Below are positions 20,476 through 29,416 of a DNA stretch of 51,302 bases, in pieces (position 1 is the stretch's first letter; each line of letters opens with the position of its first letter). Made by a program: the position numbers and the translations under genes. This DNA comes from Brevibacillus sp. (GTDB lineage: Bacteria; Bacillota; Bacilli; Brevibacillales; Brevibacillaceae). The notes beneath the pieces are model-generated. The model made no database searches. It saw only the letters and a list, made by a program, of their open reading frames with translations, and was not told where the DNA came from. The stretch lies in NCBI GenBank assembly GCA_029240815.1, contig JARDZO010000026.1:1-51302 (forward strand), given 5' to 3'.

Positions 20476-20592
20476 AAAAAGTTTCGTATAATTCCAATTC
20501 TTCTCATCTCTCTTGCGGTTGCCACAGGTGCAGTAGACACACCGATCATCCAAGACTACAAAGATTCCCGTTATGGCAATGTCGTAATATAG
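20476..20592 (+). pseudogene. Startless signal-peptide-like small ORF (possible peptide gene remnant)
   Basis: The frame reads KKFRIIPILLISLAVATGAV, then a short hydrophilic tail ending YGNVVI and a TAG, and a terminator begins 6 bp later. This looks like a secreted short peptide with an N-terminal export signal, similar in layout to pheromone or Phr-type precursors. No ATG, GTG or TTG lies between it and the upstream in-frame TAA (20467-20469), and there is no RBS. The codon before KK is AAT. It is therefore probably a remnant; ATA or ATT starts cannot be excluded. Confidence 0.4.
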
Positions 20593-20597
20593 GGACT

Positions 20598-20628
20598 GCC
20601 CAACGCAAGACTCGCATTGGGCTTTTTT
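20598..20628 (+). terminator. Intrinsic terminator after the peptide remnant
   Basis: GCCCAA (20598-20603) and TTGGGC (20617-20622) with extra inner pairs are followed by TTTTTT. The T-run is on the plus strand, so it belongs to the peptide frame and not to the ligase gene. Confidence 0.7.
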
Positions 20629-21586
20629 ATTCCCGTTTATCATGTGGTTCGAACGTACATTGCTGTGCAGGAATGTCCACAAATCCTTGGATACTCGGCT
20701 GTCGTAAAGAATGCCCTTCTTTCCACTCCGCAAATACAATTTTGGCCGTAAGCTCAGGCTTCAACCACCAAGTATCCGACGTTCGCGGGGGCAAATTTGA
20801 AAAGGGCATATGCTCTGTGACGATTGGTTTTATCCGTTCCGTCAGGTTCCGCCAATCTGCTTGAGTCAATCGACCTGTCCCTGCATGTCCGATATACCAA
20901 AAACGCCCTTCCTGATCAAAAAGTCCCAGCAATAAGGAGTTTACGATGTTATTACGTAAAGTAACTCCCCCCACCACTGCAATCAGATCACGATAATACT
21001 TTTTCTTCCTCCATCTTTGATCTTTTCCATTCACCACATATGTACTCGAAAGGTCTTTCATGATGATACCTTCCATCCCCTGTGCTTCCACGACGTTGTA
21101 CAACGCCTCTGGCTGAGTAAAATCCTCTACGCACTGAATATGGGCATTCGGGGCTATGATCTTGCGAAGCAGTCCCTGGCGTTCTCTCAATGGGGAGGAC
21201 GTAACCCATTCCCCATTCAGATACAGGATGTCAAAGACCATATATGTAATAGGGACAGTCTTTTGTATTTGAGGCACCTTTTCCATTCGTCTGAGGCCAT
21301 CTCTTCTCATGACTTCATAAAAGGAGGGCTTCCCATCTGTCCCGAGGGCGATCACTTCCCCGTCCAAAATGACAGAATCAGCATAACAGTAGCTGCGAAT
21401 ATCCGTTATTTCTGGGTAATGGAGAGTGCGTTCGTTTAATTTTCGATTGTAGAGCCTTGCTTCATGGCCGTCAAAATACGTCAGTACGCGTACGCCGTCC
21501 CACTTTACTTGGGCAATCCATTGAGGACCTTCCGGAAAAACTTCGGAGCTGATCGGTTCAAAAGGGAACACGGGGGTTAATTCCAT
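20627..21586 (-). CDS. Stand-alone LigD-type ATP-dependent DNA ligase
   Basis: The 319-residue enzyme has the adenylation motif KWDGVR (lysine at about residue 27), later ligase motifs (LDGEVIAL, EGIIMKD, WRKKKY) and an OB-fold C terminus (KPELTAKIVFAEWKEG). It matches the ligase domain of LigD and seals breaks in non-homologous end joining with Ku. No polymerase or nuclease domain is attached: the polymerase is a separate gene at 26165-27067. ATG 21586 has AAGGG 9 nt upstream; the ATG three codons earlier directly abuts the RBS. It is a single gene on the minus strand. Confidence 0.9.
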   Translation of the reverse strand: MELTPVFPFEPISSEVFPEGPQWIAQVKWDGVRVLTYFDGHEARLYNRKLNERTLHYPEITDIRSYCYADSVILDGEVIALGTDGKPSFYEVMRRDGLRRMEKVPQIQKTVPITYMVFDILYLNGEWVTSSPLRERQGLLRKIIAPNAHIQCVEDFTQPEALYNVVEAQGMEGIIMKDLSSTYVVNGKDQRWRKKKYYRDLIAVVGGVTLRNNIVNSLLLGLFDQEGRFWYIGHAGTGRLTQADWRNLTERIKPIVTEHMPFSNLPPRTSDTWWLKPELTAKIVFAEWKEGHSLRQPSIQGFVDIPAQQCTFEPHDKRE

Positions 21587-21652
21587 TGCATTCATCCCTT
21601 ACTATGATTGATTCGAGCTATGCCCTGCATCCATGATGAGCAAGAGCCTCTC

Positions 21653-23011
21653 TCACTGCCGGAACGATCCTGAGGCTTTCCCTTTTCCGAGTTTTTGTTT
21701 CCCGTGATTCAATGCTTGCATCTCTGCATAGCTCGCTAAAAGGGTGACAAAAAAGAAGAAGATGAACGCAATAGCCGTGATCATTCCGCCAAGTTCTGAC
21801 TTATTCATGAAAAAGTCTCCAATTAAGATGGTTAAAAAACTCGCTAAAAAGGCGATCGCTCCCAGCCAAACCGAGAACCTGTAGAAGCGAAAGAGCTTCG
21901 TTCCATCCGGTATGCTCATTTGGGTTTCCATTTTCCGATTCATTCGCGCCTTTATGTACATGATCGTTAGCAAGGGAATCTGGACGATCATTGCGATCAC
22001 CGGCAGGCTGTAGCTCAGGAACGCATCGAGATCCGATACCCGCTGAAATATCAGCAACGAGGTGACGGCCATCAACCAACCTGTTGGGAAGTTGTAAACA
22101 GGGTAGTGCTCCTGACCTCCAAAAGAGCCTAACCCTACAAGAAATGCCAGATAAGCGACGATGACCTTGATCGTGAATGCCGGGAACCACAAGCTGAACA
22201 TGACGATTTCAACACGGTCCAAGAAATCGGTCACATTGATTTGTTGAACCAAGATGAACATCGGGAAATTAAGCCGGCTTGCAATCGTATATCCCATGAC
22301 CCCCAGCAAGATGAGCAAGAGCATCGTTGCGGTAAATCCTACGATGAGGATGCCGTGCTTCATAGCGGCAAAAAACAGCCGCGGGTGTGTGGAGGCGTGG
22401 AGGAAGGCCCCGAATAATAGGATGTCCCCGTAGATCCCGAGTGGCACAAGGTTACTGATGATGATCTGATTCATGCTGCTGCTGAGGATCGGTTCGAGCC
22501 TTTCAATGCTGTACTCGTTACTCAATAAAAAGTACATGCCCATCGACAACAGAAAAAAAGCGGGAAAATACATCTCATTGACCCTCGCCGCTACCTCCAA
22601 GCTTGTTTTCCCGTAATACATCACCAACAGCACAAACACGATCAAGATAATCTCGATAGGGGTTTGCGGCAGCAATGTGGCATGAAGGAACTTACAGGCA
22701 CCTTTTATATCCAGGCAAATGATGAGCCAGATATAGAGAAGCAGGATCAAATTAACAAATCCACCTAGCCATTTCCCAAACATAATGAAGACAATCTCAA
22801 ATATGTTCTTCCCGGGGTAAGCTCTGGTCAATTCAGCGAGGACAAAAGCGACCATTATAGCAAAGCTGACCGGCAGCATTTGCGAAAACCAAGCGTCCAT
22901 CTTCGCCACAGCAACCACCGTGCGGAAAAAGGAAATCATCATTCCTGTCATCAATACGGTTCCGACCAGCCAAGCCATTTGCCTGTGGTTGATCACTTGC
23001 TTGTGGATCAT
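21653..23011 (-). CDS. GerAB/GerKB-type spore germination permease with C-terminal extension
   Basis: This is the B subunit of a nutrient germinant receptor in the spore inner membrane, an APC-fold transporter-like protein. It opens INHRQMAWLVGTVLMTGMMI and has about ten membrane helices as in GerAB. At 452 residues it is about 85 longer than typical B subunits. The extra C terminus (after about residue 365) holds two more hydrophobic segments (FSVWLGAIAFLASFL and ITAIAFIFFFFVTLLASY) and a basic tail. It is the last gene of the A-C-small-B operon, 13 bp after the small gene. Confidence 0.9.
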   Translation of the reverse strand: MIHKQVINHRQMAWLVGTVLMTGMMISFFRTVVAVAKMDAWFSQMLPVSFAIMVAFVLAELTRAYPGKNIFEIVFIMFGKWLGGFVNLILLLYIWLIICLDIKGACKFLHATLLPQTPIEIILIVFVLLVMYYGKTSLEVAARVNEMYFPAFFLLSMGMYFLLSNEYSIERLEPILSSSMNQIIISNLVPLGIYGDILLFGAFLHASTHPRLFFAAMKHGILIVGFTATMLLLILLGVMGYTIASRLNFPMFILVQQINVTDFLDRVEIVMFSLWFPAFTIKVIVAYLAFLVGLGSFGGQEHYPVYNFPTGWLMAVTSLLIFQRVSDLDAFLSYSLPVIAMIVQIPLLTIMYIKARMNRKMETQMSIPDGTKLFRFYRFSVWLGAIAFLASFLTILIGDFFMNKSELGGMITAIAFIFFFFVTLLASYAEMQALNHGKQKLGKGKASGSFRQ

Positions 23012-23024
23012 GCATGCCCCTCCT

Positions 23025-23261
23025 CTACAATAGCTGATCTACCCACATTTTAATCCGCGGTGATAGGATATTCAGAAAATGACCAACGGGAAGTAATTGA
23101 GTTTGTTGAAATTGAAGAATCACATAAAAGAAGATTGTGAAACCGTACAGCGTAAATAAGACGGCCTGCTGCTTGGCCGGCATGAGTTTTCTTCTCCTCA
23201 GAAAGGAGATCACATTTACGATCAGAATGATGCAATAAAAAAACAAAAACAGTCGATTCAT
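23025..23261 (-). CDS. Small two-helix membrane protein of the germination operon (D-subunit-like)
   Basis: The 78-residue protein has two hydrophobic segments: LFLFFYCIILIVNVISFL near residues 4-21 and VLFTLYGFTIFFYVIL near 35-50. It sits between the gerC and gerB genes. Its ATG at 23261 overlaps the gerC stop by one base (TGATG), and AAGGA lies 9 nt upstream. Some ger operons carry such a small two-helix D gene that modulates receptor function. That assignment is by position, size and topology only. Confidence 0.7.
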   Translation of the reverse strand: MNRLFLFFYCIILIVNVISFLRRRKLMPAKQQAVLFTLYGFTIFFYVILQFQQTQLLPVGHFLNILSPRIKMWVDQLL

Positions 23262-24418
23262 CACGGATCTTCCTTTGTAATGTTCGTTGTCGTTTGTCCT
23301 ACGTTCGAGATCTGTACCTTGCTCTTGATCGTGTAGGTGATCCGCGGCAATTCATCGTGCCATACTTCCCGGTACCTTGATTTCCATATGTCCGGATAAT
23401 TCCTTGCCAGTACAATCCCGAGCCCAATGGTATCCGATCGTGTCTTTTTGGTTCTTTCCAGTATCGTCATGATCCCGTTTGTGATCTCTTTCGCCAAGTT
23501 ATTTTCGAGCATGGTATTCATTTTTCTTTCTTCCAGATCGTAGTCACTCATATTTTCAACGATCCCCACAGTGGTGTACACCCGAATGTCAAAATGAATG
23601 TGCCCATTCCGAATAACAGGATTGATATCCGCTTTCCCTTTCTGGAAATAGACGCTAAACCGCTGACCCCTTCCCATATCCAATGTCATGCTAAATGGAT
23701 CAAACGTACGTTGAAACCAATGAAGGCTTTTTGCTTCCTCAGCCGAATAGGTCGCGACGAGCTTTTCTCCTCGGAAAGCACCGACACCAGTGGATTGAAT
23801 CTCCTTTGTCTTTCCTTTTGGCTCGGAATCGACGTCTTCAAAGATCGGCAAAAAAGGGTCCACACCCGGCGTGTTCAGCATTTGTGAAATGTCCTTGATC
23901 GTAACGGGAATGGTAACCGCTTTTACGAGCTCCCGCATCGCTTCCCCCGAGAAACGTTCAAATTGCGGCTGCGCCTCCAGCAAACTGATTGCCCTTCCTT
24001 TTGTCATGACGATATAGGCTGTCAGGCGATTTTCAGGAAAACGCGAAATGATATCTAGTGATTCACGAAATCCATCTCTCGCCAACTGCTCTCCGATCAC
24101 GATAATTCGATGGTGTGCGTAATAGAGGTGCCTAGACATCCTGGACTGGATTTTGTTATGAGCATCGCGCATGGTTTTTCCTACTGCGGAATCCACATAG
24201 TAACTTTTATTCCCGCTCGTCCCACCGCCCCCACCGGATGGACCGCCCAAATTACTAACCAGGGGAACCTGAACGGATAAGCGGATCATGCCATTCGGTT
24301 CTTTATCAATCGCCATCGCTATCACGATCGCAATGTCATTGACTTCTCGGCGATCCCAACAACCGCTGACAGTCAGCACACAGAGTACGATCGTGAGAAC
24401 CAATGCCGTACGCTTCAC
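23261..24418 (-). CDS. Ger(x)C family germination receptor lipoprotein
   Basis: This is the C subunit of the germinant receptor, a lipoprotein on the outer face of the spore inner membrane. The 385 residues start with a lipoprotein signal ending VSGC, followed by WDRREVNDIAIVIAMAID, which is diagnostic for GerAC. The C-terminal domain contains the family pattern DIWKSRYREVWHDELPRI. It starts with GTG at 24418, GGAGG 7-8 nt upstream. The start overlaps the gerA stop as GTGA, so translation is coupled. Confidence 0.95.
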   Translation of the reverse strand: MKRTALVLTIVLCVLTVSGCWDRREVNDIAIVIAMAIDKEPNGMIRLSVQVPLVSNLGGPSGGGGGTSGNKSYYVDSAVGKTMRDAHNKIQSRMSRHLYYAHHRIIVIGEQLARDGFRESLDIISRFPENRLTAYIVMTKGRAISLLEAQPQFERFSGEAMRELVKAVTIPVTIKDISQMLNTPGVDPFLPIFEDVDSEPKGKTKEIQSTGVGAFRGEKLVATYSAEEAKSLHWFQRTFDPFSMTLDMGRGQRFSVYFQKGKADINPVIRNGHIHFDIRVYTTVGIVENMSDYDLEERKMNTMLENNLAKEITNGIMTILERTKKTRSDTIGLGIVLARNYPDIWKSRYREVWHDELPRITYTIKSKVQISNVGQTTTNITKEDP

Positions 24419-26025
24419 GATTTCCCCTCCTCGTTCGAATGACTGTTTCCTTTGATCCCCTCCTGCCCTTTGTCTTGATTAATAGCAGTGACGAAGCCAG
24501 CGTCCATCCTTCGCGCATTTTGAACCCCCATGAAGCTTGGGCGTTTTTGAAGCTCCGGCCAAGGAGAACGGAGGAAGACATCCTTTAGATCGCCGACTGA
24601 CATAGGAGCGATGGGAGAGAGGTAGGGAACACCGAACGATCGCAGATTAGCCATATGCCCCACGATGATGAGCAGCACAACCAATATTCCATAGATACCC
24701 AGGATTGAGGCGGCAATCATAATGGGAAAACGGAGCATACGCAGGGATATCGCAACATTGAAATGAGGGACAGTAAAGGAGGCGATCCCTGTAATGGACA
24801 CCACGATGACCATAGGAGCAGAGACGATCCCCGCTTGAACAGCTGCCTGTCCCACTACGAGAGCACCCAGAATGCTGACTGCTTGACCTACCGTCTTGGG
24901 AAGCCGAATCCCTGCTTCGCGCAACGCCTCAAAGGCCACTTCCATGAGAAGAGCCTCGACGATGGCCGGGAATGGAATAGCTTCGCGAGCTGCTGCGATA
25001 CTGAGTAGCAATGTCGTCGGAAGCATCTGTTGATGAAAGGTGGTAATCGCCACGTAGATTCCCGGTGTAAGGAGGGATATAAATAAGAACAAATAGCGTA
25101 GCCAGCGAACGAGAGTCGACATCTGAAACCGCTCATAATAGTCCTCGTTTGCTTGCAGCATCATCCAAAACGTCGCCGGCACAAGCAGCACCATGGGCGT
25201 TCCATCCACAAAAATAGCCACCCGCCCTTCTAAAAGGGCCCCAGCTACCGTATCGGGACGTTCCGAATAATTAACCTGTGGAAAAGGCGAATACGTGCTA
25301 TCTTGAATCAGCTCTTCAATATACCCGCTTTCCAGTACTGCATCGATATCGATCTTCCCAATTCGCTGAGAGACTTCGTCCACGATTTGCGGATCGGTTA
25401 TTCCCTCCAGAAACGCTACTACGATATTTGTGTTTGATTCGCGCCCCACTACCAGCGATTTCATTTTCAACCGCGGCGTCTTCAGCTTTCTCCGCAGCAT
25501 CGAAGTGTTCGTGCGGATGTTTTCAATAAATCCTTCCCGTGGTCCACGGACGACCGCCTCTCCCTCAGGTTCATTGACGGATCGCTTTTCAGCACCGCGG
25601 ATCCCCAGAGTGAGTGCCTCCGTGTTACCTTCAATCAGGATTCCCGTATCCCCGCCAAGCACAGCTTGCAGCAGCTTTTTATAATCGTCGACCCTGGATA
25701 TCTGTGAAACGGGCAAGAGCGCTTCTTCTACCACATGGATATCGTCATCGCCATCCTCCAGCACCATTAACGATTTCAGTGCCTGATTCACTTCTTTCGT
25801 GTCAATCAAGCCATCCACAAAAATGGCAACTGCATGCACACTGTTTTTTTGCTTGAACTCCCGAATGACGAAATCGGAACAATCGGAGAACAGGTGCTTC
25901 AAGAAGTCAACGTTATCTTCCAGCTCTTCAAATAGCGGAACGCCTTCCAGCTCTGTCAAGCTGCAGGCATCGATCGTGTCAATGAGTTCTTGTTTCTTGT
26001 CTCTTTCTTTTTTGGGAAACTTCAT
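24415..26025 (-). CDS. GerAA-type germination receptor A subunit
   Basis: The 536-residue A subunit has a soluble N-terminal region (to about residue 290) and a C-terminal membrane part with about five helices. Family motifs include VAIFVDGLIDTKEVN, PDTVAGALLEGRVAIFVDGT and PFPAIVEALLMEVAFEALREAG. I chose ATG 26025 (MKFPKKERDKK) because it follows GGTGAAGAG and matches the usual start. The frame is open to 26265 but that stretch overlaps the divergent polymerase gene. It is first in the A-C-small-B operon; a forespore sigma-G promoter is expected in 26026-26164 but not clearly seen. Confidence 0.93.
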   Translation of the reverse strand: MKFPKKERDKKQELIDTIDACSLTELEGVPLFEELEDNVDFLKHLFSDCSDFVIREFKQKNSVHAVAIFVDGLIDTKEVNQALKSLMVLEDGDDDIHVVEEALLPVSQISRVDDYKKLLQAVLGGDTGILIEGNTEALTLGIRGAEKRSVNEPEGEAVVRGPREGFIENIRTNTSMLRRKLKTPRLKMKSLVVGRESNTNIVVAFLEGITDPQIVDEVSQRIGKIDIDAVLESGYIEELIQDSTYSPFPQVNYSERPDTVAGALLEGRVAIFVDGTPMVLLVPATFWMMLQANEDYYERFQMSTLVRWLRYLFLFISLLTPGIYVAITTFHQQMLPTTLLLSIAAAREAIPFPAIVEALLMEVAFEALREAGIRLPKTVGQAVSILGALVVGQAAVQAGIVSAPMVIVVSITGIASFTVPHFNVAISLRMLRFPIMIAASILGIYGILVVLLIIVGHMANLRSFGVPYLSPIAPMSVGDLKDVFLRSPWPELQKRPSFMGVQNARRMDAGFVTAINQDKGQEGIKGNSHSNEEGKS

Positions 26026-26164
26026 CTCTTCACCAACCACTGGTAAGATATCCGTATTATGGATAACATTCTCCCATCCTATGCAGGGAGCCATTTCCTC
26101 GCATAAGGAACAGACAGAAGGAGAAAGTAGGGGCAAAGTATACGTCTGGGAAGAAGGTGTCCGA

Positions 26165-27067
26165 TTGCCTGCAGCAACCAAAGAATACGAGCTTTCCCTT
26201 GATGGCCATACGATGACCATTACCAATCCGTACAAACCGCTATGGCCGGAAGCAAATGTGACCAAGCTTGACTACATTCGATATTTGTTGCTTGTCTCCA
26301 CTCCTTTTCTCGCCTATGCGAAGGACAGGCTGTTGACGGTCATTCGCTATCCACATGGGATCCATGACAAACATTTCTACCAAAAGAACGCTCCCGAGTA
26401 CTCCCCATCCTGGATTCAAACAAGTCCCTGGGAGAATACCCGTTACGTGCTGTGCAATGATTCAGCAACTCTCATCTGGATGGCCAATCAAGCTGCTTTA
26501 GAATGGCACGTTTCTTTTCATCGAGCACAAGATGAGATTCCTACTGAGCTCGTATTTGACTTAGATCCGTCTACAGATGATTTCTCGGTCGTCATCGAAA
26601 CGGCCATGCTCTTAAAAGAATTGCTGGATGAACTCCACTTGCCATCCACAGTGAAAACGTCGGGAGCGAGCGGGTTGCAAATATACGTTCCAATCGAGCT
26701 TCGTTACTCGTTTGAACAAACGCGGGAAGTGGGACAGTTTGTCGCATCCTATCTGGTGAATAAACATCCGAAATTGGTCACGATTGAGAGGATGATAAAA
26801 AATCGGGGAACGAAATTGTACATCGACTATTTGCAGCATTGGCGAGGCAAAACGTTGCCTGCACCCTATTCTACACGCGCCAGAGAGCACGCTACTGTTT
26901 CGACCCCGTTGTCGTGGAACGAGGTCCCGCATATTCTTCCGACTCATTTTACCGTGCATAACGTGCCTGATCGATTACAAGCACAGGGAGATCTGTTCGC
27001 CGCAGTAAGTTCCCCTTCCCACCGGGCTTCACTGGATGCCATTCTCTCGTTTTTGCAACGGAAGTAA
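26165..27067 (+). CDS. Stand-alone LigD-type NHEJ polymerase/primase
   Basis: The 300-residue protein is a LigD polymerase domain of the archaeo-eukaryotic primase fold. It extends and fills broken DNA ends, often with ribonucleotides. Motifs: TNPYKPLWPE near residue 20, DLDPS with the metal-binding Asp pair near residue 130, KTSGASGLQIYVP, and IKNRGTKLYIDYLQ near the end. There is no ligase domain. The TTG at 26165 with AAGG 7 nt upstream fits the family start; longer frames upstream overlap the divergent gerA gene and lack an RBS. Ku and the ligase partner are encoded 20 kb and 5 kb away. Confidence 0.85.
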   Translation: MPAATKEYELSLDGHTMTITNPYKPLWPEANVTKLDYIRYLLLVSTPFLAYAKDRLLTVIRYPHGIHDKHFYQKNAPEYSPSWIQTSPWENTRYVLCNDSATLIWMANQAALEWHVSFHRAQDEIPTELVFDLDPSTDDFSVVIETAMLLKELLDELHLPSTVKTSGASGLQIYVPIELRYSFEQTREVGQFVASYLVNKHPKLVTIERMIKNRGTKLYIDYLQHWRGKTLPAPYSTRAREHATVSTPLSWNEVPHILPTHFTVHNVPDRLQAQGDLFAAVSSPSHRASLDAILSFLQRK

Positions 27068-27076
27068 TTGCGCCTT

Positions 27077-27106
27077 TTGAATCCTTGCTTCGGTTTATGC
27101 TATACT
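27077..27106 (+). promoter_or_regulatory. Sigma-A promoter of lgt
   Basis: TTGAAT (27077-27082) and TATACT (27101-27106) are separated by 18 bp, 35 bp before the lgt ATG. Confidence 0.6.
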
Positions 27107-27140
27107 GTGCAGAGACGTTTAGAGGCAAGGAGGAACATTC

Positions 27141-27938
27141 ATGATTGATCCGATAGCAATTGCACTCGGGCCCTTAAAGATTCACTGGTACGGCATTATT
27201 ATGGGACTTGCATTTTTCCTAGGCACTTATCTCGCCCGGTACAATTCCAAACGTTCAGGAATTGATGCTGATCACGTCCTGAACATGGTCGTATTGATCA
27301 TACCGGCCGCCATTATTTGTGCCCGCCTCTACTATGTGATCTTTGAATGGGATCAATATAAGAACAACCTAGTGGACATTTTTGCCGTCTGGAAAGGCGG
27401 TCTCGCCATTCACGGAGGTCTGATCGGCGGAGTCTTGGCTGGCTCTTGGTATATTCGCAAGCACAACCTGCCGTTCTTGAAACTGGCTGATGTGATGATG
27501 CCGAGTGTCATTTTGGGTCAAGCCATCGGCCGCTGGGGGAACTTTATTAACCAGGAAGCACATGGTGGACCTGCCACCGCAGAGTTCATGGCGAAGTTTC
27601 CTGCCTTTATCCGTGACCAGATGTACATTGGTGGCCAGTACTATCACCCCACCTTTTTGTATGAATCGTTGTGGAACCTCGTGGTTTTCGCGATCCTGTT
27701 GCTCATGCTGTACCGTTTCAAGAAATTCGATGGACAAATCTTGTTCAGCTACATGATCCTCTACTCCATCGGTCGCTTCTTCATTGAAGGAATGCGTACG
27801 GACAGCCTGCTTATCGCCGACACCTTGCGTGTTGCTCAGTTGGTCAGTCTGAGCCTTATCGCCATCGGTCTCATCCTGATGCTCATCTTTGCCCGTAGAA
27901 GCAAGCAATCAGGTCAGTCCCACAATTCCATGGAATAG
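27141..27938 (+). CDS. lgt: Prolipoprotein diacylglyceryl transferase
   Basis: Lgt transfers diacylglycerol from phosphatidylglycerol to the lipobox Cys of prolipoproteins, the first step in making the several lipoproteins encoded in this window. The 265-residue polytopic protein has HWYGI near the start, IHGGLIGG near residue 92, and the Lgt signature GRWGNFINQEAHG near residue 130. The C-terminal helix contains YSIGRFFIEGMRTD. AAGGAGG lies 6 nt before the ATG, its own promoter lies upstream, and an intrinsic terminator follows. Confidence 0.97.
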   Translation: MIDPIAIALGPLKIHWYGIIMGLAFFLGTYLARYNSKRSGIDADHVLNMVVLIIPAAIICARLYYVIFEWDQYKNNLVDIFAVWKGGLAIHGGLIGGVLAGSWYIRKHNLPFLKLADVMMPSVILGQAIGRWGNFINQEAHGGPATAEFMAKFPAFIRDQMYIGGQYYHPTFLYESLWNLVVFAILLLMLYRFKKFDGQILFSYMILYSIGRFFIEGMRTDSLLIADTLRVAQLVSLSLIAIGLILMLIFARRSKQSGQSHNSME

Positions 27939-27953
27939 CATATTGCATCAAGG

Positions 27954-27987
27954 AAAGTGCCCTTTCTAATGAAGGGTGCTTTTTTTG
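27954..27987 (+). terminator. Intrinsic terminator of lgt
   Basis: AAGTGCCC-TTC and GAAGGGTGCTT pair across a TAAT loop with one bulge and two wobbles, followed by a run of seven T. Confidence 0.65.
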
Positions 27988-28063
27988 CGCTGCTTGTCTG
28001 AATTGTCACAAAGCTGGATATCATGAGAAAGAAGAGAAGGAAAACGAAAAAGGAGAATGTACG

Positions 28064-28303
28064 ATGGATGAGGAAATTTTAGAGGAATTTCTGGATCGCA
28101 CGGTTCGCATCCACTTTGCCCCGGATATGATTGGTCCTGGGTTAGCTCCACATGTGGAAGGCAAGCTGTACGACTACAGTCCAACCGGGATTTTGCTGGA
28201 AGAAGCAGATGGTTCGTTGGATTATATCCCTTTATCATCTATTCGACTCGTACAAATCAAACCAAAACCTGGTCTGTGGGAACGATTGACGGGTTCAGCG
28301 TGA
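28064..28303 (+). CDS. Small conserved-looking protein of unknown function (79 aa)
   Basis: AAGGAG lies 8 nt before the ATG. The 79-residue acidic protein has alternating beta-like segments (TVRIHFAPDM, GKLYDYSPTGILLEE, DYIPLSSIRLVQI), suggestive of a small Sm-like or SH3-like barrel. It has no signal peptide or membrane helix. It stands between lgt and the pit operon with its own downstream terminator. I do not recognise the family. Confidence 0.7.
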   Translation: MDEEILEEFLDRTVRIHFAPDMIGPGLAPHVEGKLYDYSPTGILLEEADGSLDYIPLSSIRLVQIKPKPGLWERLTGSA

Positions 28304-28317
28304 AGCAGCTTTTCAGT

Positions 28318-28367
28318 AAAAAAAGACACCTTCCACCGGCGCTTGTCCGATGTCAGGTGTCTTTTTT
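28318..28367. terminator. Bidirectional terminator
   Basis: AAAAGACACCT (28321-28331) and AGGTGTCTTTT (28355-28365) form an 11-bp stem with T-runs in both directions, between the 79-aa gene and the pit gene. Confidence 0.8.
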
Positions 28368-28396
28368 ATGGAACCAAAACCTGTCCTGAGCCGTTC

Positions 28397-29416
28397 TTAC
28401 AGAAACACATCAAATACGACATAACAGGCTGCTGCGAGCAGAGCAGTAACGGGAAGGGTAATGACCCAAGTTACCAAAATGCGTCCAGCCAATCCCCATT
28501 TGACCGCGTTCAGCTTTGTGGATGCTCCTACCCCCAAGATTGAGGAAGTAATGACGTGTGTGGTACTAACAGGTAGCTTGAGTGCTGTAAAGATGGTAAT
28601 GATCAAGGCAGAAGACAGGTCAGCCGAGAAACCGCTGATTGGCTTGATTTTCATAATCTTGCCACCCATCGTCTTAATGATGCGCCATCCCCCTACGGAT
28701 GTACCCAAGGCCATCGCAATGGCCGCAGACAGTTTTACCCAAAGCGGGATCGTGAACTCCCCTGGAGCTTGATGTAAAAACCCTCCAGAAAGCAGAGCGA
28801 GAGTGATAACCCCCATCGTTTTCTGAGCATCGTTTGCACCATGGCTGAAGGACTGCCAGGAAGCCGACAGAACTTGCAGGACACGGAAGCTACGATTCGT
28901 ACGATGATATGCGGTATTCGCTACGAGCTTTGAAACGATCTTGATGACGATAAAACCAATGACAAAAGCAACGATAGGTGAAATAATCAGCGCTTTTACA
29001 ATATCGAGGAAGCCTTCCATATTGATCGCGCCTAATCCTGCAGCACCTACCGCAGCACCGGCTACTCCGCCGATAATTGCATGAGAAGACGAGCTCGGAA
29101 TCCCAAACCACCACGTGATCAGATTCCACAGAATGGCGGCGGTAAGTGCTGCAAGAACAACGACTAATCCGTTTTCCAACTTGAATGGATCGGTAATTTT
29201 TCCACCAATCGTCTTTGCGACTCCTGTGTAAGTGAGGGCACCCACCAGGTTGAATACAGAAGCAATAATGATGGCAGTACGAGGACTCAGCGCTCTTGTG
29301 GATACGGATGTAGCAATCGCGTTGGCTGTGTCGTGAAAGCCGTTGATAAAGTCAAAGCTAAGCGCCATGATGACGACGAGTACGAGAATAATCACCTCTG
29401 GCGAAAGATCAGGCAT
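28397..29416 (-). CDS. Pit family inorganic phosphate transporter
   Basis: The 339-residue membrane protein imports phosphate, probably as a metal-phosphate complex driven by protons. The duplicated family signature is present: FDFINGFHDTANAIAT near residue 21 and a second copy in SFSHGANDAQKTMG near residue 195. SAHAIIGG-like and TSVGGWRIIKTMG stretches also fit. Its ATG at 29416 overlaps the end of the upstream DUF47 gene by 8 bp (AATGCCTGA), a common coupled arrangement. Confidence 0.93.
   Translation of the reverse strand: MPDLSPEVIILVLVVIMALSFDFINGFHDTANAIATSVSTRALSPRTAIIIASVFNLVGALTYTGVAKTIGGKITDPFKLENGLVVVLAALTAAILWNLITWWFGIPSSSSHAIIGGVAGAAVGAAGLGAINMEGFLDIVKALIISPIVAFVIGFIVIKIVSKLVANTAYHRTNRSFRVLQVLSASWQSFSHGANDAQKTMGVITLALLSGGFLHQAPGEFTIPLWVKLSAAIAMALGTSVGGWRIIKTMGGKIMKIKPISGFSADLSSALIITIFTALKLPVSTTHVITSSILGVGASTKLNAVKWGLAGRILVTWVITLPVTALLAAACYVVFDVFL

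Noticed and set aside
25799..26164. Long N-terminal extension of the LigD-type polymerase
   Set aside because: It overlaps the gerA coding region on the other strand, has no RBS, and the family starts close to the TTG at 26165.
26026..26265. N-terminal extension of GerA
   Set aside because: No RBS, composition unlike GerA proteins, and overlap with the divergent polymerase gene.
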